This document shows positions 9,021 through 18,478 of a DNA stretch of 64,000 nucleotides, one piece after another; the first letter of the stretch is position 1, and each line of letters opens with the position of its first letter. Under the pieces are notes generated by a model, which was not told where the DNA came from, searched no databases, and was given only the letters and a program-made list of their open reading frames with translations. A program made the translations under genes and the position numbers. The DNA is taken from the NCBI GenBank assembly GCA_965207705.1, contig OZ242292.1:930001-994000 (forward strand), given 5' to 3'. Origin of the DNA: JAAOII01 sp965207705 (lineage in GTDB: Bacteria; Pseudomonadota; Gammaproteobacteria; CBDBNL01; JAAOII01).

Positions 9021-9757
9021 TGAAAATTTTCAATATATTTTTCCTTACCGCTGTTGTTCTGATAGGCGGCATCAACATTGCGTCCGCAGCCGAATCTGGC
9101 TATAGATTAGATAAGGCATATACTAAGATTACAGACATTGAGTCATTAAGAAGAGGCGCCAAAACATTTGCGCAAAATTGTGTTGCTTGCCATTCCGCCC
9201 AGTATATGAGATATAGCCGCATAGGTGAGGACTTAAAATGGAACAATGATGAGCTGCGCGAGAATATGTTGGTGCGCGGCGGCATATACGAACCAATTAT
9301 TAGTCCTCTTAGCGAAGAGGCGGCGCTGGCTGCTTATGCAGTTGTCCCTCCAGATTTAACTCTGCGCTCTAAGGTTCGCGGGCTTAACTGGATGCTTTCT
9401 TACTTAAAAGGTTTCTATCGGGATGCGGATTCATCCACTGGTTACAACAATGCCATTTTCCCTGGGACTGCTATGAGCAATGTGTTAGTTGCCATGCAAG
9501 GCATACAAGACCCAGTATATAAGGATAGCCATGGCAAGCAAAAATTAGTGGGGTTAGAGCTTGCTACACCTGGTTCTATGAATAAAAAGGAGTTTCATAA
9601 TGCAATGACCGACCTGGTTAACTTTATGGATTATCTCAGCGAACCAGCGAAAATTCAGCGGGTTAAGTTGGGCTGGAAGGTTATGTTATTTTTGCTTTTA
9701 TTAATTGTACTTACCTACTTCGTAAAACGAGAATACTGGAAAGACGTTCCCCAATAA
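9020..9757 (+). CDS. petC: Cytochrome c1 of the bc1 complex
   Basis: 245 residues. N-terminal signal peptide (hydrophobic FFLTAVVLIGGINIASA), then the haem c attachment site CVACH, then FPGTAMSNV with the likely axial Met, and one C-terminal membrane anchor (MLFLLLLIVLTYFVKREYWKD). It faces the periplasm and takes electrons from the Rieske protein to pass to a soluble cytochrome c. It overlaps petB by one base. No bifunctional b/c1 fusion: b and c1 are separate genes, as in most gammaproteobacteria. Confidence 0.94.
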   Translation: MKIFNIFFLTAVVLIGGINIASAAESGYRLDKAYTKITDIESLRRGAKTFAQNCVACHSAQYMRYSRIGEDLKWNNDELRENMLVRGGIYEPIISPLSEEAALAAYAVVPPDLTLRSKVRGLNWMLSYLKGFYRDADSSTGYNNAIFPGTAMSNVLVAMQGIQDPVYKDSHGKQKLVGLELATPGSMNKKEFHNAMTDLVNFMDYLSEPAKIQRVKLGWKVMLFLLLLIVLTYFVKREYWKDVPQ

Positions 9758-9795
9758 TAATTCCAGCAATTCCAACAATTTCTAATTGCGGATAA

Positions 9796-10893
9796 ATGAC
9801 GAAAGAACTTGAAAAACTCCGCGCCCAAATAGATGCAATTGATGATAGTTTACTTGACCTCATCAATAAGCGCTTAGACCATGCCCATACCATAGGGCAA
9901 CATAAAGAAAAGAGCGATAACCCTGTTTTCCTAAGGCCTGAAAGGCAAGCCGAAGTTCTGCGACGGGTACAACAATTTGCGGATAAAAATCAAAACTCAT
10001 CAAATGCTCTATCAAAGGAGCAGCTACTCAACATTTTTAGAGAGATAATCTCTCTTTGTCTTAATGCCGAATCATTAACTAAAGTAGTATACTTAGGACC
10101 TGAAGGCACTTACACCCAACAAGCAGCAATCAAATATTTTGGCAAAAACTCTGAGCTGATGCCAGTCCATTCTATCCCTGAAGTGTTTCGCGAAGTGGAG
10201 GCAAAGAACTCTTTCTATGGTGTAGTCCCCATAGAAAATTCATCTGAGGGGATGGTGTCAAACACCATGGATGTGTTAGTTGATTCGGATTTAAAGATAG
10301 TGGGAGAAGTAAAGATGGCAATACATCATTGCTTATTGGGTCATCCTTGGGCGGAATCACTAAAAGATGTTTCTTTAGTGTTCTCTCATCAGCAGTCAAT
10401 TGCCCAGTGTAGATTATGGCTTGCCGAATATCTGCCTAATATAGAAATTCGGGTAGAAAACAGTAATGCGCGGGCGGCGCAACAAACTCTGCAAACCCCA
10501 AACTCTGCAGCTATTGCTGGAGAATTGAATGCCAACCTGTACGGATTAAAATTAATGGCAAAGAATATTGAAGACCAGCCAGATAACACCACACGCTTTT
10601 TTGTGATAGGCGATCAAGAGACCAAAGCAAGCGGCAATGATAAAACCTCTATAGTAGTTGGAGCAAAAAATCAGCCCGGCAGCTTATACAAATTGTTAGA
10701 GTGCTTTTATAAAGAGGATGTTGATTTAACTTTGCTTGAATCCCACCCTACTCGTATGGGCGACTGGCAGTATAATTTTTTCATAGATTGCCGCGGTCAC
10801 TTGGAAGATACGGCAGTTAAAAAAGCAATTGATAGATTAAAATCCCAAAGCAGTTTCATCAAGATTCTGGGTTCATATCCCCTCAGCATCTAA
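9796..10893 (+). CDS. pheA: Bifunctional chorismate mutase / prephenate dehydratase (P-protein)
   Basis: 365 residues, standard P-protein length. Residues 1-90 are an AroQ-type chorismate mutase (LEKLRAQIDAIDDSLLDLIN); about 95-275 are prephenate dehydratase (VVYLGPEGTYTQQAA, IENSSEGMV, NTTRFFVIG with the catalytic TRF); about 290-365 are the ACT regulatory domain (NQPGSLYKLL, then ESHP). The enzyme makes phenylpyruvate from chorismate, the committed step to phenylalanine, with feedback binding of Phe at the ACT domain. The usual ESRP of the Phe-binding site reads ESHP here. Followed closely by tyrA-aroA, so the operon splits chorismate between Phe and Tyr. No clear Shine-Dalgarno before the ATG. 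Confidence 0.95.
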   Translation: MTKELEKLRAQIDAIDDSLLDLINKRLDHAHTIGQHKEKSDNPVFLRPERQAEVLRRVQQFADKNQNSSNALSKEQLLNIFREIISLCLNAESLTKVVYLGPEGTYTQQAAIKYFGKNSELMPVHSIPEVFREVEAKNSFYGVVPIENSSEGMVSNTMDVLVDSDLKIVGEVKMAIHHCLLGHPWAESLKDVSLVFSHQQSIAQCRLWLAEYLPNIEIRVENSNARAAQQTLQTPNSAAIAGELNANLYGLKLMAKNIEDQPDNTTRFFVIGDQETKASGNDKTSIVVGAKNQPGSLYKLLECFYKEDVDLTLLESHPTRMGDWQYNFFIDCRGHLEDTAVKKAIDRLKSQSSFIKILGSYPLSI

Positions 10894-10904
10894 GCGGCGT
10901 CTAA

Positions 10905-13172
10905 GTGTTTAACAACATCATCATTGCTGGCTTAGGGCTTATGGGGGGTTCCTTAGCCCTGGCAATCAAAAAAAACAACTTGGCAAAACAGGTAATCGCT
11001 TATGATTGCGACGAGCAAGCATTAGAAGAGGCGGTTAAAAGAAAGATAATAAATAAAGCAGTACTGACAATGAGTGAGGCAGCTGCATTGGCGCAAGATG
11101 AAAATGATTTAATTATAATTGCCGTCCCTCTGAAAGCAACTGAGCAAGTGCTGATAGATTGCACCGCCGCTTCACCTAAATCTCTGATGACAGAAATAGG
11201 CAGCGCTAAAGGCCATCTACACCGTATGATACAAGCCCACCTTAAAGGCAACCCTGCTCTTAGTCATTTTGTTCCCAGTCATCCGATAGCAGGAATAGAA
11301 AAGAATGGGTTGAGCAACGCCAGCGCTGAACTATACAAGAATCACAAATGCATAATTACTCCTTTGGATAATAACTTACCAGAGTCCGTGGCGCGTATCG
11401 CTGATTTTTGGCAAGCAATAGGAAGTGATGTTTCCTATATGGATATAAAACTGCATGACAAGATTTTTTCGTATACTAGTCATTTACCGCACCTTCTTTC
11501 TTATACTTTGGTTGAATCACTATCACAAGACCCTAACGCGGAAGATTTTTTTAATTATGCGGCAGGAGGGTTTCGCGACTTCACTCGCATAGCTGCAAGT
11601 GATGAAAGAATGTGGGCGGATGTCTTTGCGGTTAATCGCGGTAATTTACTTAAAGCCATAACGCGGTTTCAAAAGTTTCTCTCTCAGATGCGTTCCGACC
11701 TGCAGCAAAGCAATGAAGAGCAGCTAATTGCCAGAATAAAAAGAGCGCGCCATGGACGTCAACGTTTTGAAGCAAGTAAATCCCTAGAGTCATCTACAGA
11801 ACCATCTACAGCATCTAAGAAGTCAGCAAACGTCTTTAGTGGTGAATTTAGTAGTGAGTTTGACTATGTATCTTCTCCTTGCTCACAGTTAACTGGAGAA
11901 ATTAAGGTCGCCGCGGATAAATCTATTTCACACAGGTCAATTATATTCGGCTCAATTGCCGAAGGAATAAGCTCGGTAAATAATTTTCTGCCAGCAGAAG
12001 ACACTTTAAACACAATTAATATTTTTCGGTCTATGGGGGTAAACATAACTATGGATCGGAACAAAAAAAGTATAAAAATAAAGGGCGTAGGACTGCAGGG
12101 CTTGCGTAAACCAGATAACTTCTTAGATTGCGGCAATTCAGGAACTGCTGCCCGTTTATTATGCGGGTTGCTGAGTGGTCAAAGCTTCTCCAGTCAGATA
12201 CGCGGTGATATATCCCTGAGTGCGCGTCCAATGGATAGAGTGATAACCCCGCTAAGTCAGATGGGAGCGCGCATCTATGCCAGTAATAATAATCGCTTGC
12301 CTTTATTGATTATTGGCAATCGCACCCTGCGCTCTATTGATTATGATATGCCTGTGGCTAGTGCCCAAATAAAATCCGCGCTTATACTCGCCTCTCTATA
12401 TACAGACGGAGAAACTCTAATCAAAGAAATAGCGCCAACCCGCGACCATACCGAGAGGATGCTCAAAAACTTTGGCTACAGGGTTGCTCGCGCCAAAGAT
12501 GGCACCATATCTGTTAAAGGGCGAGGACGGCTTAACGCTGCATCAATAAATGTGCCGGCAGATATTTCTTCGGCGGCATTTTTTATGGTTGCCGCCTTAA
12601 TTACCCCTAATTCCTCCATATTACTGAAAGATGTAAGCATAAATCCAACCCGCATTGGAATTATCACTATCCTTAATCAGATGGGAGCAGATATAGAGTT
12701 GCTAAATAAAAGACAATTTGGCAACGAAGCAGTGGCTGATATTGCGGTTACCAGCAGTGAACTTAGCGGCATAACCATCGCTCCTGAACTTGTGCCTCTG
12801 GCAATAGATGAAATGCCAATTATTATGGTGGCAGCAGCTTATGCCAAAGGAACCACTCGTATAAGTGGAGCAGAAGAATTAAGAGTGAAGGAAACAGATA
12901 GAATAGCCGCAATGGTTGACGGATTAACCCGTGTAGGAGTGAAAGTCAAAGCCACCAAAGATGGCGCGGTAATTGAAGGAGGAAAAGGCGTCAAGGGCGG
13001 GATTGTGGACTCGTATCAAGACCATCGTATTGCTATGTCATTTACAGTAGCTGCTTGCGCGGCAGAAAAGCCCATCCATGTGCAAAGATGCGCCAATGTG
13101 GCTACCTCGTTTCCTGATTTTAAGGAATCCGCTTCATCTTTAGGCATGGAAATCATAACAAAAAGTGGATAG
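10905..13172 (+). CDS. tyrA-aroA: Fused prephenate dehydrogenase / EPSP synthase (TyrA-AroA)
   Basis: 755-residue fusion. Residues 1-285: TyrA, with the NAD-binding GLGLMGGSL, SHPIAGIEKNG and YTSHLPHLLSYTL. Residues about 285-322: Ser-rich linker. Residues about 325-755: 3-phosphoshikimate 1-carboxyvinyltransferase, with KSISHRSIIFGSIAEG, LDCGNSGTAARLL, SARPMDRV, TRDHTERML, VKETDRI and YQDHRIAMS. One chain therefore makes the last shikimate-pathway intermediate before chorismate synthase and oxidises prephenate towards tyrosine. The fusion is known from Pseudomonas and Acinetobacter relatives, so it is informative for taxonomy rather than novel. The start is GTG at 10905, 11 bp after the pheA stop. 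The 3' end overlaps cmk by 8 bp. Confidence 0.95.
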   Translation: MFNNIIIAGLGLMGGSLALAIKKNNLAKQVIAYDCDEQALEEAVKRKIINKAVLTMSEAAALAQDENDLIIIAVPLKATEQVLIDCTAASPKSLMTEIGSAKGHLHRMIQAHLKGNPALSHFVPSHPIAGIEKNGLSNASAELYKNHKCIITPLDNNLPESVARIADFWQAIGSDVSYMDIKLHDKIFSYTSHLPHLLSYTLVESLSQDPNAEDFFNYAAGGFRDFTRIAASDERMWADVFAVNRGNLLKAITRFQKFLSQMRSDLQQSNEEQLIARIKRARHGRQRFEASKSLESSTEPSTASKKSANVFSGEFSSEFDYVSSPCSQLTGEIKVAADKSISHRSIIFGSIAEGISSVNNFLPAEDTLNTINIFRSMGVNITMDRNKKSIKIKGVGLQGLRKPDNFLDCGNSGTAARLLCGLLSGQSFSSQIRGDISLSARPMDRVITPLSQMGARIYASNNNRLPLLIIGNRTLRSIDYDMPVASAQIKSALILASLYTDGETLIKEIAPTRDHTERMLKNFGYRVARAKDGTISVKGRGRLNAASINVPADISSAAFFMVAALITPNSSILLKDVSINPTRIGIITILNQMGADIELLNKRQFGNEAVADIAVTSSELSGITIAPELVPLAIDEMPIIMVAAAYAKGTTRISGAEELRVKETDRIAAMVDGLTRVGVKVKATKDGAVIEGGKGVKGGIVDSYQDHRIAMSFTVAACAAEKPIHVQRCANVATSFPDFKESASSLGMEIITKSG

Positions 13173-13842
13173 GATTATAGCTATAGATGGCCCCAGCGCC
13201 TCTGGCAAGGGAACTGTTGCACTGCAAGTAGCGCAACAGATGGGATGGCATATCCTGCCAAGCGGGAAGATTTACCGCGCCATCGCTATGCAGGTTAAGC
13301 AAAAAAACATTGAGCGCCAGAATCAGGACGAGGTAATTAAGCTAATATCCCAGATGGATCTGAAGTTTGTCGTGGAAAATGACGAATTACACACTTATAT
13401 AAGTGGTAAGTGTGTGGATGAAGAAATAGGCAGCGATAATATCAGCAAAATAGCGTCCCAAATAGCGGTTTATCCTGAATTACGCCAAAAACTAATGGGA
13501 TATCAACGTTCTTTTATCAGGCAACCAGGGTTAGTGGCGGAAGGACGAGACATGGGAACTGTTGTTTTCCCTGAAGCAGGGCTTAAAATATACCTAAATG
13601 CCTCAATTGAACAGCGTGCGATTAGAAGATTAAAACAATTTCAAAATTTAGGTGATAAATATGCTAAAATAGACGACATCATTGACGCTATCACAAAAAG
13701 AGACGAGTCCGATCGCAATCGTGCAACCGCCCCTTTGAAACAAGCGGAAGATGCCGTTGTTGTGGATTCAACAGATTTAACTATTAACCAAACAGTTGAA
13801 AAAATTATGAAAACGACTAAAGAGAGATTTAATACATTATAA
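13165..13842 (+). CDS. cmk: Cytidylate kinase
   Basis: 225 residues. P-loop GPSASGKGTVA at residues 8-18, the LPSGKIYRAIA segment, VAEGRDMGTVVFPEA with the conserved GRD, and the lid RDESDRNRATAPLKQAEDA. It phosphorylates CMP and dCMP with ATP in the cytoplasm. The start is GTG, overlapping the aroA domain's end by 8 bp; this coupling and the following rpsA are the classical gammaproteobacterial order. Confidence 0.95.
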   Translation: MDRIIAIDGPSASGKGTVALQVAQQMGWHILPSGKIYRAIAMQVKQKNIERQNQDEVIKLISQMDLKFVVENDELHTYISGKCVDEEIGSDNISKIASQIAVYPELRQKLMGYQRSFIRQPGLVAEGRDMGTVVFPEAGLKIYLNASIEQRAIRRLKQFQNLGDKYAKIDDIIDAITKRDESDRNRATAPLKQAEDAVVVDSTDLTINQTVEKIMKTTKERFNTL

Positions 13843-13851
13843 TTAATATTT

Positions 13852-15729
13852 ATGAAAATTGATTTTGCTACTATTGTAGAACAGGACTTAAAGGTTTCCA
13901 GCATGAAGCCAGGCGCCCTCATTAAAGGGAATATTATTGATGTCCAAAAAAATTGGGTTATAGTAGATACCCATCTTAAAACTGAGAGTGTATTACCACT
14001 TGAGCAATTTAATGATACCGAAGGAAATTCTGATGTCCACGTAGGGGATGAGATTGAACTGATGCTTGAATCCGTTGAAAATGGGTTGGGAAGAACACAG
14101 GTTTCTTATGGGAAAGCCAAGTTTTGGCGCAGATGGACGGAACTTGAAGCGTCATATAAAAAGGGCGAAACAGTTAAAGGATTAATTAAGAATAGAGTGC
14201 GCGGTGGTTTTAGCGTATTCATAGATGGAATTAAAGGGTTCTTACCTGGCTCATTAATTGACATAGGCGAAGGAGTTAATCCAGCCGCATGGGAAAATAC
14301 CGAAACAAATTTCAAAATAGTCAAGATAAGCAGGTCTAGGTTCAATATAGTCCTTTCGCACAAATCACTAAGCGATGAAAAGAGTGATTCAGATAAACAA
14401 ATATTCTTTGAATCACTAATGGAAGCGGGAACTGTCAGGGGCAGAGTTAAGAAGATTATGGATTTTGGCGCTTTTATAGACCTCGGCAAAGGCGAAGGGC
14501 TGGTATACATAGCCGATATTATGTGGCAAAGAATTCAACATCCCAGTGAGGTGCTAAAAGTCGGGGAAGAATATGAATTTAAGGTCATTAATTATAATAG
14601 AGAAAAGAACCGCTTATCACTTAGTTTGCGTGAGATGCAAAATAATCCTTGGGATGAGCTTGAAGGCAAAATAGAGGAAGATCAAGAAGTCAGCGGCTTA
14701 GTAACTAAGATTGATAAATATGGTTTCTTTGTTGAGCTTGCTCCTGGCATAGTGGGATTGGTTCATATTTCTGAGATTGACTGGGTAAATAAATCGCCCC
14801 GCCCCGCAAACTATGTTAAGGTTGGCGATACAGTAAACATTAAAATCCTCTCCATAGATATTCAAAATCGCCGCATATCATTGGGCTATAAACAATGCTT
14901 TAATAATCCTTGGGATGAATATGCGCAACTCCATTCAGCCGGTGATATTGTAGAATCCAGGATTAAAGACATAAAAGAGTTTGGAATGTTTGTGGAACTT
15001 AATGAATATTTAGACGGTTTTATTCATGCTAACAATATTGATTGGGAAATCCCAGCCGAAGAAGCATTAAAACTATATTCCAAAAATGATATGGTTAAAG
15101 CTGTGATAACTGTAATAGATGTTCCTAAAGAAAAGATTTCTCTTAGCATTAAGAAGACCAAGCCAAATAACTTTATGGATTTTATTAAGAGGAATCCTGT
15201 TAAGAAAACCGAAGTTAAATGCACAGTCAAGTCCGTGGACGGCAGGAAAGTTATAGTTAAAATAAATGATGATTTAGATGGCATAATAAATGCTTCTGAG
15301 TTGGGCATTGACAAAATGAAAGAACCTGCAGATTTAGTCAAAGTGGGTGAAGAACTAACCGCTATGATATGGAGAGTGGACACTAAGAAAAGACAAATCT
15401 TTCTTTCGTTGAGAGCAGTAAATGAGCAACAAGATCAAGTTGCGCTGGATCATCAACAGAAGAAGAAAGGAGGTTTCTTTTCAACACTGGGAGATATATT
15501 GAATCTGAAAGATGAAAAATCTGAAGAAGTAGCAGAAGCTGACGAAAGTGAAACACTCGCTGCTGGTCAAGAAGAAAAAGCCAGCAAAGAGATAGAAAAG
15601 GAAGAAGCAGAAGAGCAGCTCGCAACCGAAGAAAAAGCATCTGAAAACGTTGAAGCAGGTGAAGAAACTACAAAAGAAAGCAAAGAAGCTAAAACAAAAG
15701 AAGACGTGGCTAAAGATAGCGATAGCTAA
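13852..15729 (+). CDS. rpsA: 30S ribosomal protein S1
   Basis: 625 residues, longer than the about 557 of E. coli S1. Six S1/OB domains follow one another: the first begins PGALIKGNIIDVQKNWVIVD, and later ones show GTVRGRVKKIMDFGAFIDLG, VSGLVTKIDKYGFFVELAPG, VESRIKDIKEFGMFVELNEY and VKCTVKSVDGRKVIVKINDD. It binds mRNA on the small subunit and is essential for initiation on structured or SD-poor leaders, which fits the weak Shine-Dalgarno sequences seen across this window. After about residue 545 comes a Glu/Lys/Ala-rich tail of some 80 residues (EEKASKEIEKEEAEEQ), probably disordered. 9 bp after cmk. Confidence 0.95.
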   Translation: MKIDFATIVEQDLKVSSMKPGALIKGNIIDVQKNWVIVDTHLKTESVLPLEQFNDTEGNSDVHVGDEIELMLESVENGLGRTQVSYGKAKFWRRWTELEASYKKGETVKGLIKNRVRGGFSVFIDGIKGFLPGSLIDIGEGVNPAAWENTETNFKIVKISRSRFNIVLSHKSLSDEKSDSDKQIFFESLMEAGTVRGRVKKIMDFGAFIDLGKGEGLVYIADIMWQRIQHPSEVLKVGEEYEFKVINYNREKNRLSLSLREMQNNPWDELEGKIEEDQEVSGLVTKIDKYGFFVELAPGIVGLVHISEIDWVNKSPRPANYVKVGDTVNIKILSIDIQNRRISLGYKQCFNNPWDEYAQLHSAGDIVESRIKDIKEFGMFVELNEYLDGFIHANNIDWEIPAEEALKLYSKNDMVKAVITVIDVPKEKISLSIKKTKPNNFMDFIKRNPVKKTEVKCTVKSVDGRKVIVKINDDLDGIINASELGIDKMKEPADLVKVGEELTAMIWRVDTKKRQIFLSLRAVNEQQDQVALDHQQKKKGGFFSTLGDILNLKDEKSEEVAEADESETLAAGQEEKASKEIEKEEAEEQLATEEKASENVEAGEETTKESKEAKTKEDVAKDSDS

Positions 15730-15855
15730 ATGGCAGCCGCCATTATTTCATGATGTCTCATAACAAGATTTATTTCTTGGGTTTACTTTTGGGTCTACTT
15801 GTGGAGGCAGGCGGCATTTATTAATTATCTATAAAATATTCCAGTTGGGTTTGAA

Positions 15856-16131
15856 ATGAAATTTTTATCAGGACCTGTATTTATAGCAAAGCTAATTATT
15901 TGCTTGTTATTTGTATTTTTAGGAATATACTTTGCGCTGTATAATAAACAACTTGTAAAATTTGATTTAATTTTCTTGCAGATACCTCAAATAAACTTAG
16001 GGCTGCTAAGCATTATGCTGCTTTTATGTGGCTTTATTCTTGGATTTATAGCATCTCTACCAATCATCGAAAAGTCCAAACAAAAAAACAGTAAAAGTAA
16101 GAGTTTGATAAAAGAACAGGCAGATAAATGA
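15856..16131 (+). CDS. lapA: LapA-domain (DUF1049) inner-membrane protein
   Basis: 91 residues with two hydrophobic helices (about 10-28 and 47-69, VKFDLIFLQIPQINLG between them) and a basic C-terminal tail, the usual form of LapA/YciS. In E. coli LapA works with LapB in controlling LpxC and LPS assembly. Position after rpsA is conserved; ihfB, which often lies between, is absent here (15730-15855 has no ORF for it). It overlaps the next gene by 4 bp (ATGA). Confidence 0.8.
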   Translation: MKFLSGPVFIAKLIICLLFVFLGIYFALYNKQLVKFDLIFLQIPQINLGLLSIMLLLCGFILGFIASLPIIEKSKQKNSKSKSLIKEQADK

Positions 16132-18026
16132 TAAAAATATTTACGTTAATAGTTTTATCTCTGCTATTACTTTCCTGCGCCACTACTAATAAATCTTCAC
16201 GGGTTTCTACTCCCGGTTTTGAAGAAAATAGAGTCCACAAAAAAAGTAAAACCCGTAGCTACGGAGTAGATTTAGGGGTGGAAGAAGCAGAAAAGAATAT
16301 AAAAGGATATGGGATTGCAGACACTGGACCATTAATTATAGGAGAGGAAACCCCTGCTTTTGATTTAGGTGAAATTCTTCGTCTGGAGATAAGCGCGCAA
16401 AGATACCCCGATAAAACAGAGGCCGTTGTAGGAATGCTGAAGTATGCTGAAACTTATAAAGACCCTAAAATTGCTCAACGGGCTTATGACCTTTCCGTAT
16501 TTTTATATGATTCTGATATATCAAGGGAAACCGCAAAACTATGGTATGAGATTGACCCTCAATCACCAGCAGCCCAAACCAGCTATATCAAAGAACTAAT
16601 TACAAACTCCAACTATAAACTCGCCTTTGAGTTAATGGCGCAGCGAATTGAACAAGGAAGAGCTAGCGACTTCAGACCCATCGCCAACTTCTACCAACTA
16701 TTAGATGAAGAGCAGGCAAGAGATTTAATTAGGACGTATATACGCTATATGAATATATACCCCGAAGCAAAGAATAACTTGCGCGCGGGGTTAGACATTG
16801 CTTATTATCGTTTAGCTCATTTTCTTTTTTACCAAGAACAGAATGACAAATCCTTACAGCTACTAAACCTAATTATTGACTCTAATACATCTGGCAACAA
16901 TGAGAGCTTGATGCAACAGGTCATAGAACTCAAGGGACGTATTTATTACTTAACTAAAAGAAGCAATGGTGAGCCATTTTACGTAAAATCCATAAGAGAC
17001 AATCCTGAGTCCTATCCGCTACAAATCTACTATGCCTTATATTTAATTGCTCAGCAAGAAGCAGAGAAAGCGGAAAAAATGTTGATTCAAATGTTAGAGA
17101 AAAAATTAATCCCAGCAAAAGATACAAATACTATACTCTTTTTAGCTATGGGGGCGCAAAAACAAAGCATGGCAAATTTATTGCGTAAATCTTTGACTTA
17201 TCTGCAAAATTTGCCAGATCAGGATGAGTCATCTTTTAGGATGGGCATGGTTGCTTTGGCAGGCAGAAATGAAGTGTTGGCAGAAGAGTTTCTTAGCAGG
17301 GTCTCAACCTCATCTGATTTTTCATACAATGCGTTATGGCTTAGATTAAAAAACTCTATCAACACTAGGGACTTTAGCGCTGGCGAGGCATTGCTGGAAG
17401 AAGTTCTTAGCTATAGCCGCCGAGAATATGTATTCCTTACCGGCAGATATGCCAATGAACTGGGCAAGCGCAGCTATGTTAAAGAGGCGGGAGCTATTAT
17501 GAAAACCGCTAATGATAGAATTCCGTTTGATGAGGATTTAATCCAGTCGTCCGCCTTTATGTATTATGAAACAGACCAGATTTCAGCGATGAAAAGGCAA
17601 TTTGATAAGGCAATGACTGTCAGCGGTGAAAGTGACGCGGTAAAGAATAGCTACGGCTATTCATTAACCGATAAAAATATCCAGCTTGATAAGGCAAAGG
17701 AACTAATAGACGATGCTATTGAAGCAAACCCCATCAGCCCCGCTTATGTTGATAGCTTGGGTTGGTGGTATTTTCGTAAAGGGGAACTGCAAAAGGCAGA
17801 GGACCTATTGCAATGGGCATATAGACAAAAACAAGACGCTGAAATTGCCGCGCATCTTGGTGAGGTGTCATGGAGTCAGAATAAGATTCAAAGAGCTAAG
17901 TATATCTGGTTAACTGCTTACGAACAGGACTCAAATTCCAATGTTCTGCAGAAAATAATGGATTCGCATGGCATAAACTGGCGGGGGCTAAATCCTGACT
18001 CGGGTTTCTTTAATTCCGATTTGTAA
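16128..18026 (+). CDS. TPR-repeat outer-membrane lipoprotein
   Basis: 632 residues. Signal peptide with lipobox LLLLSC (Cys17), followed by TTNKSS, which predicts outer-membrane sorting. Most of the chain is helical tetratricopeptide-like repeats; the C-terminal units (NSYGYSLTDKNIQLDKAKEL, YVDSLGWWYFRKGELQKAED, IAAHLGEVSWSQNKIQRAKY) are typical of the gammaproteobacterial TPR lipoproteins related to P. aeruginosa PA4667. It stands where lapB is found in E. coli and is coupled to lapA, but it lacks LapB's N-terminal membrane helix and rubredoxin-type C-terminus, so it is not LapB. Role unknown; probably a scaffold in the envelope. Confidence 0.8.
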   Translation: MIKIFTLIVLSLLLLSCATTNKSSRVSTPGFEENRVHKKSKTRSYGVDLGVEEAEKNIKGYGIADTGPLIIGEETPAFDLGEILRLEISAQRYPDKTEAVVGMLKYAETYKDPKIAQRAYDLSVFLYDSDISRETAKLWYEIDPQSPAAQTSYIKELITNSNYKLAFELMAQRIEQGRASDFRPIANFYQLLDEEQARDLIRTYIRYMNIYPEAKNNLRAGLDIAYYRLAHFLFYQEQNDKSLQLLNLIIDSNTSGNNESLMQQVIELKGRIYYLTKRSNGEPFYVKSIRDNPESYPLQIYYALYLIAQQEAEKAEKMLIQMLEKKLIPAKDTNTILFLAMGAQKQSMANLLRKSLTYLQNLPDQDESSFRMGMVALAGRNEVLAEEFLSRVSTSSDFSYNALWLRLKNSINTRDFSAGEALLEEVLSYSRREYVFLTGRYANELGKRSYVKEAGAIMKTANDRIPFDEDLIQSSAFMYYETDQISAMKRQFDKAMTVSGESDAVKNSYGYSLTDKNIQLDKAKELIDDAIEANPISPAYVDSLGWWYFRKGELQKAEDLLQWAYRQKQDAEIAAHLGEVSWSQNKIQRAKYIWLTAYEQDSNSNVLQKIMDSHGINWRGLNPDSGFFNSDL

Positions 18027-18048
18027 CACACTTCCAATACCTTATAAT
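18021..18048 (+). promoter_or_regulatory. Candidate mntR promoter
   Basis: TTGTAA at 18021-18026, 16 bp, TATAAT at 18043-18048. It places the transcript start about 7 nt before the mntR ATG, and begins right at the stop of the TPR gene. Confidence 0.5.
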
Positions 18049-18061
18049 ATAAAAAGCTATT

Positions 18062-18478
18062 ATGGAACAAGATAAAACATATCTTAGATTTAACAAGACC
18101 CGTGAGGCACAAAGTAAAGAATTGCAAGAGGACTATGTAGAAATGATTGCATCTTTAATTACAGAAAAAGGCGAAGCGCGTTCAACTGATTTGGCTACCG
18201 CTTTTGGTGTTTCTCAATCAGCAGTTAATGGAGCGGTTGCTCGTTTAAAGAAAGAGGGGCTGGTTCACTCCGACCCTTATCGCTCAGTTTTCTTAACTGA
18301 TGAGGGGCAAGAGTTGGCAGAAAAGTGCGCCAAACGTCATGAGCTGGTGGTTGACTTTCTATTATCGTTGGGGGTAAGCAAGGAAAATGCAGAGCAGGAT
18401 GCCGAAGGGCTTGAGCATTATCTCAGTGAAGAATCCCTTAGCTGTCTGGAAAAATTTACCCGTTATAATTCAAACTGA
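18062..18478 (+). CDS. mntR: MntR-type (DtxR family) manganese-responsive regulator
   Basis: 138 residues, the MntR length. An N-terminal winged helix (YVEMIASLITEKGEARSTDL, then FGVSQSAVNGAVARLKKEGL) is followed by the dimerisation/metal-binding helices, where His and Glu residues expected for Mn ligands appear in RHELVVDFLLSLGV and DAEGLEHYLSEES. With Mn bound it should repress importer genes. It is convergent with the metal ABC transporter operon and their 3' ends overlap by 9 bp; this is the strongest hint that the transporter is a manganese importer under its control. No MntR box could be identified confidently. Confidence 0.88.
   Translation: MEQDKTYLRFNKTREAQSKELQEDYVEMIASLITEKGEARSTDLATAFGVSQSAVNGAVARLKKEGLVHSDPYRSVFLTDEGQELAEKCAKRHELVVDFLLSLGVSKENAEQDAEGLEHYLSEESLSCLEKFTRYNSN

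Noticed and set aside
15730..15855. ihfB between rpsA and lapA
   Set aside because: The gap is only 126 bp and has no suitable ORF.
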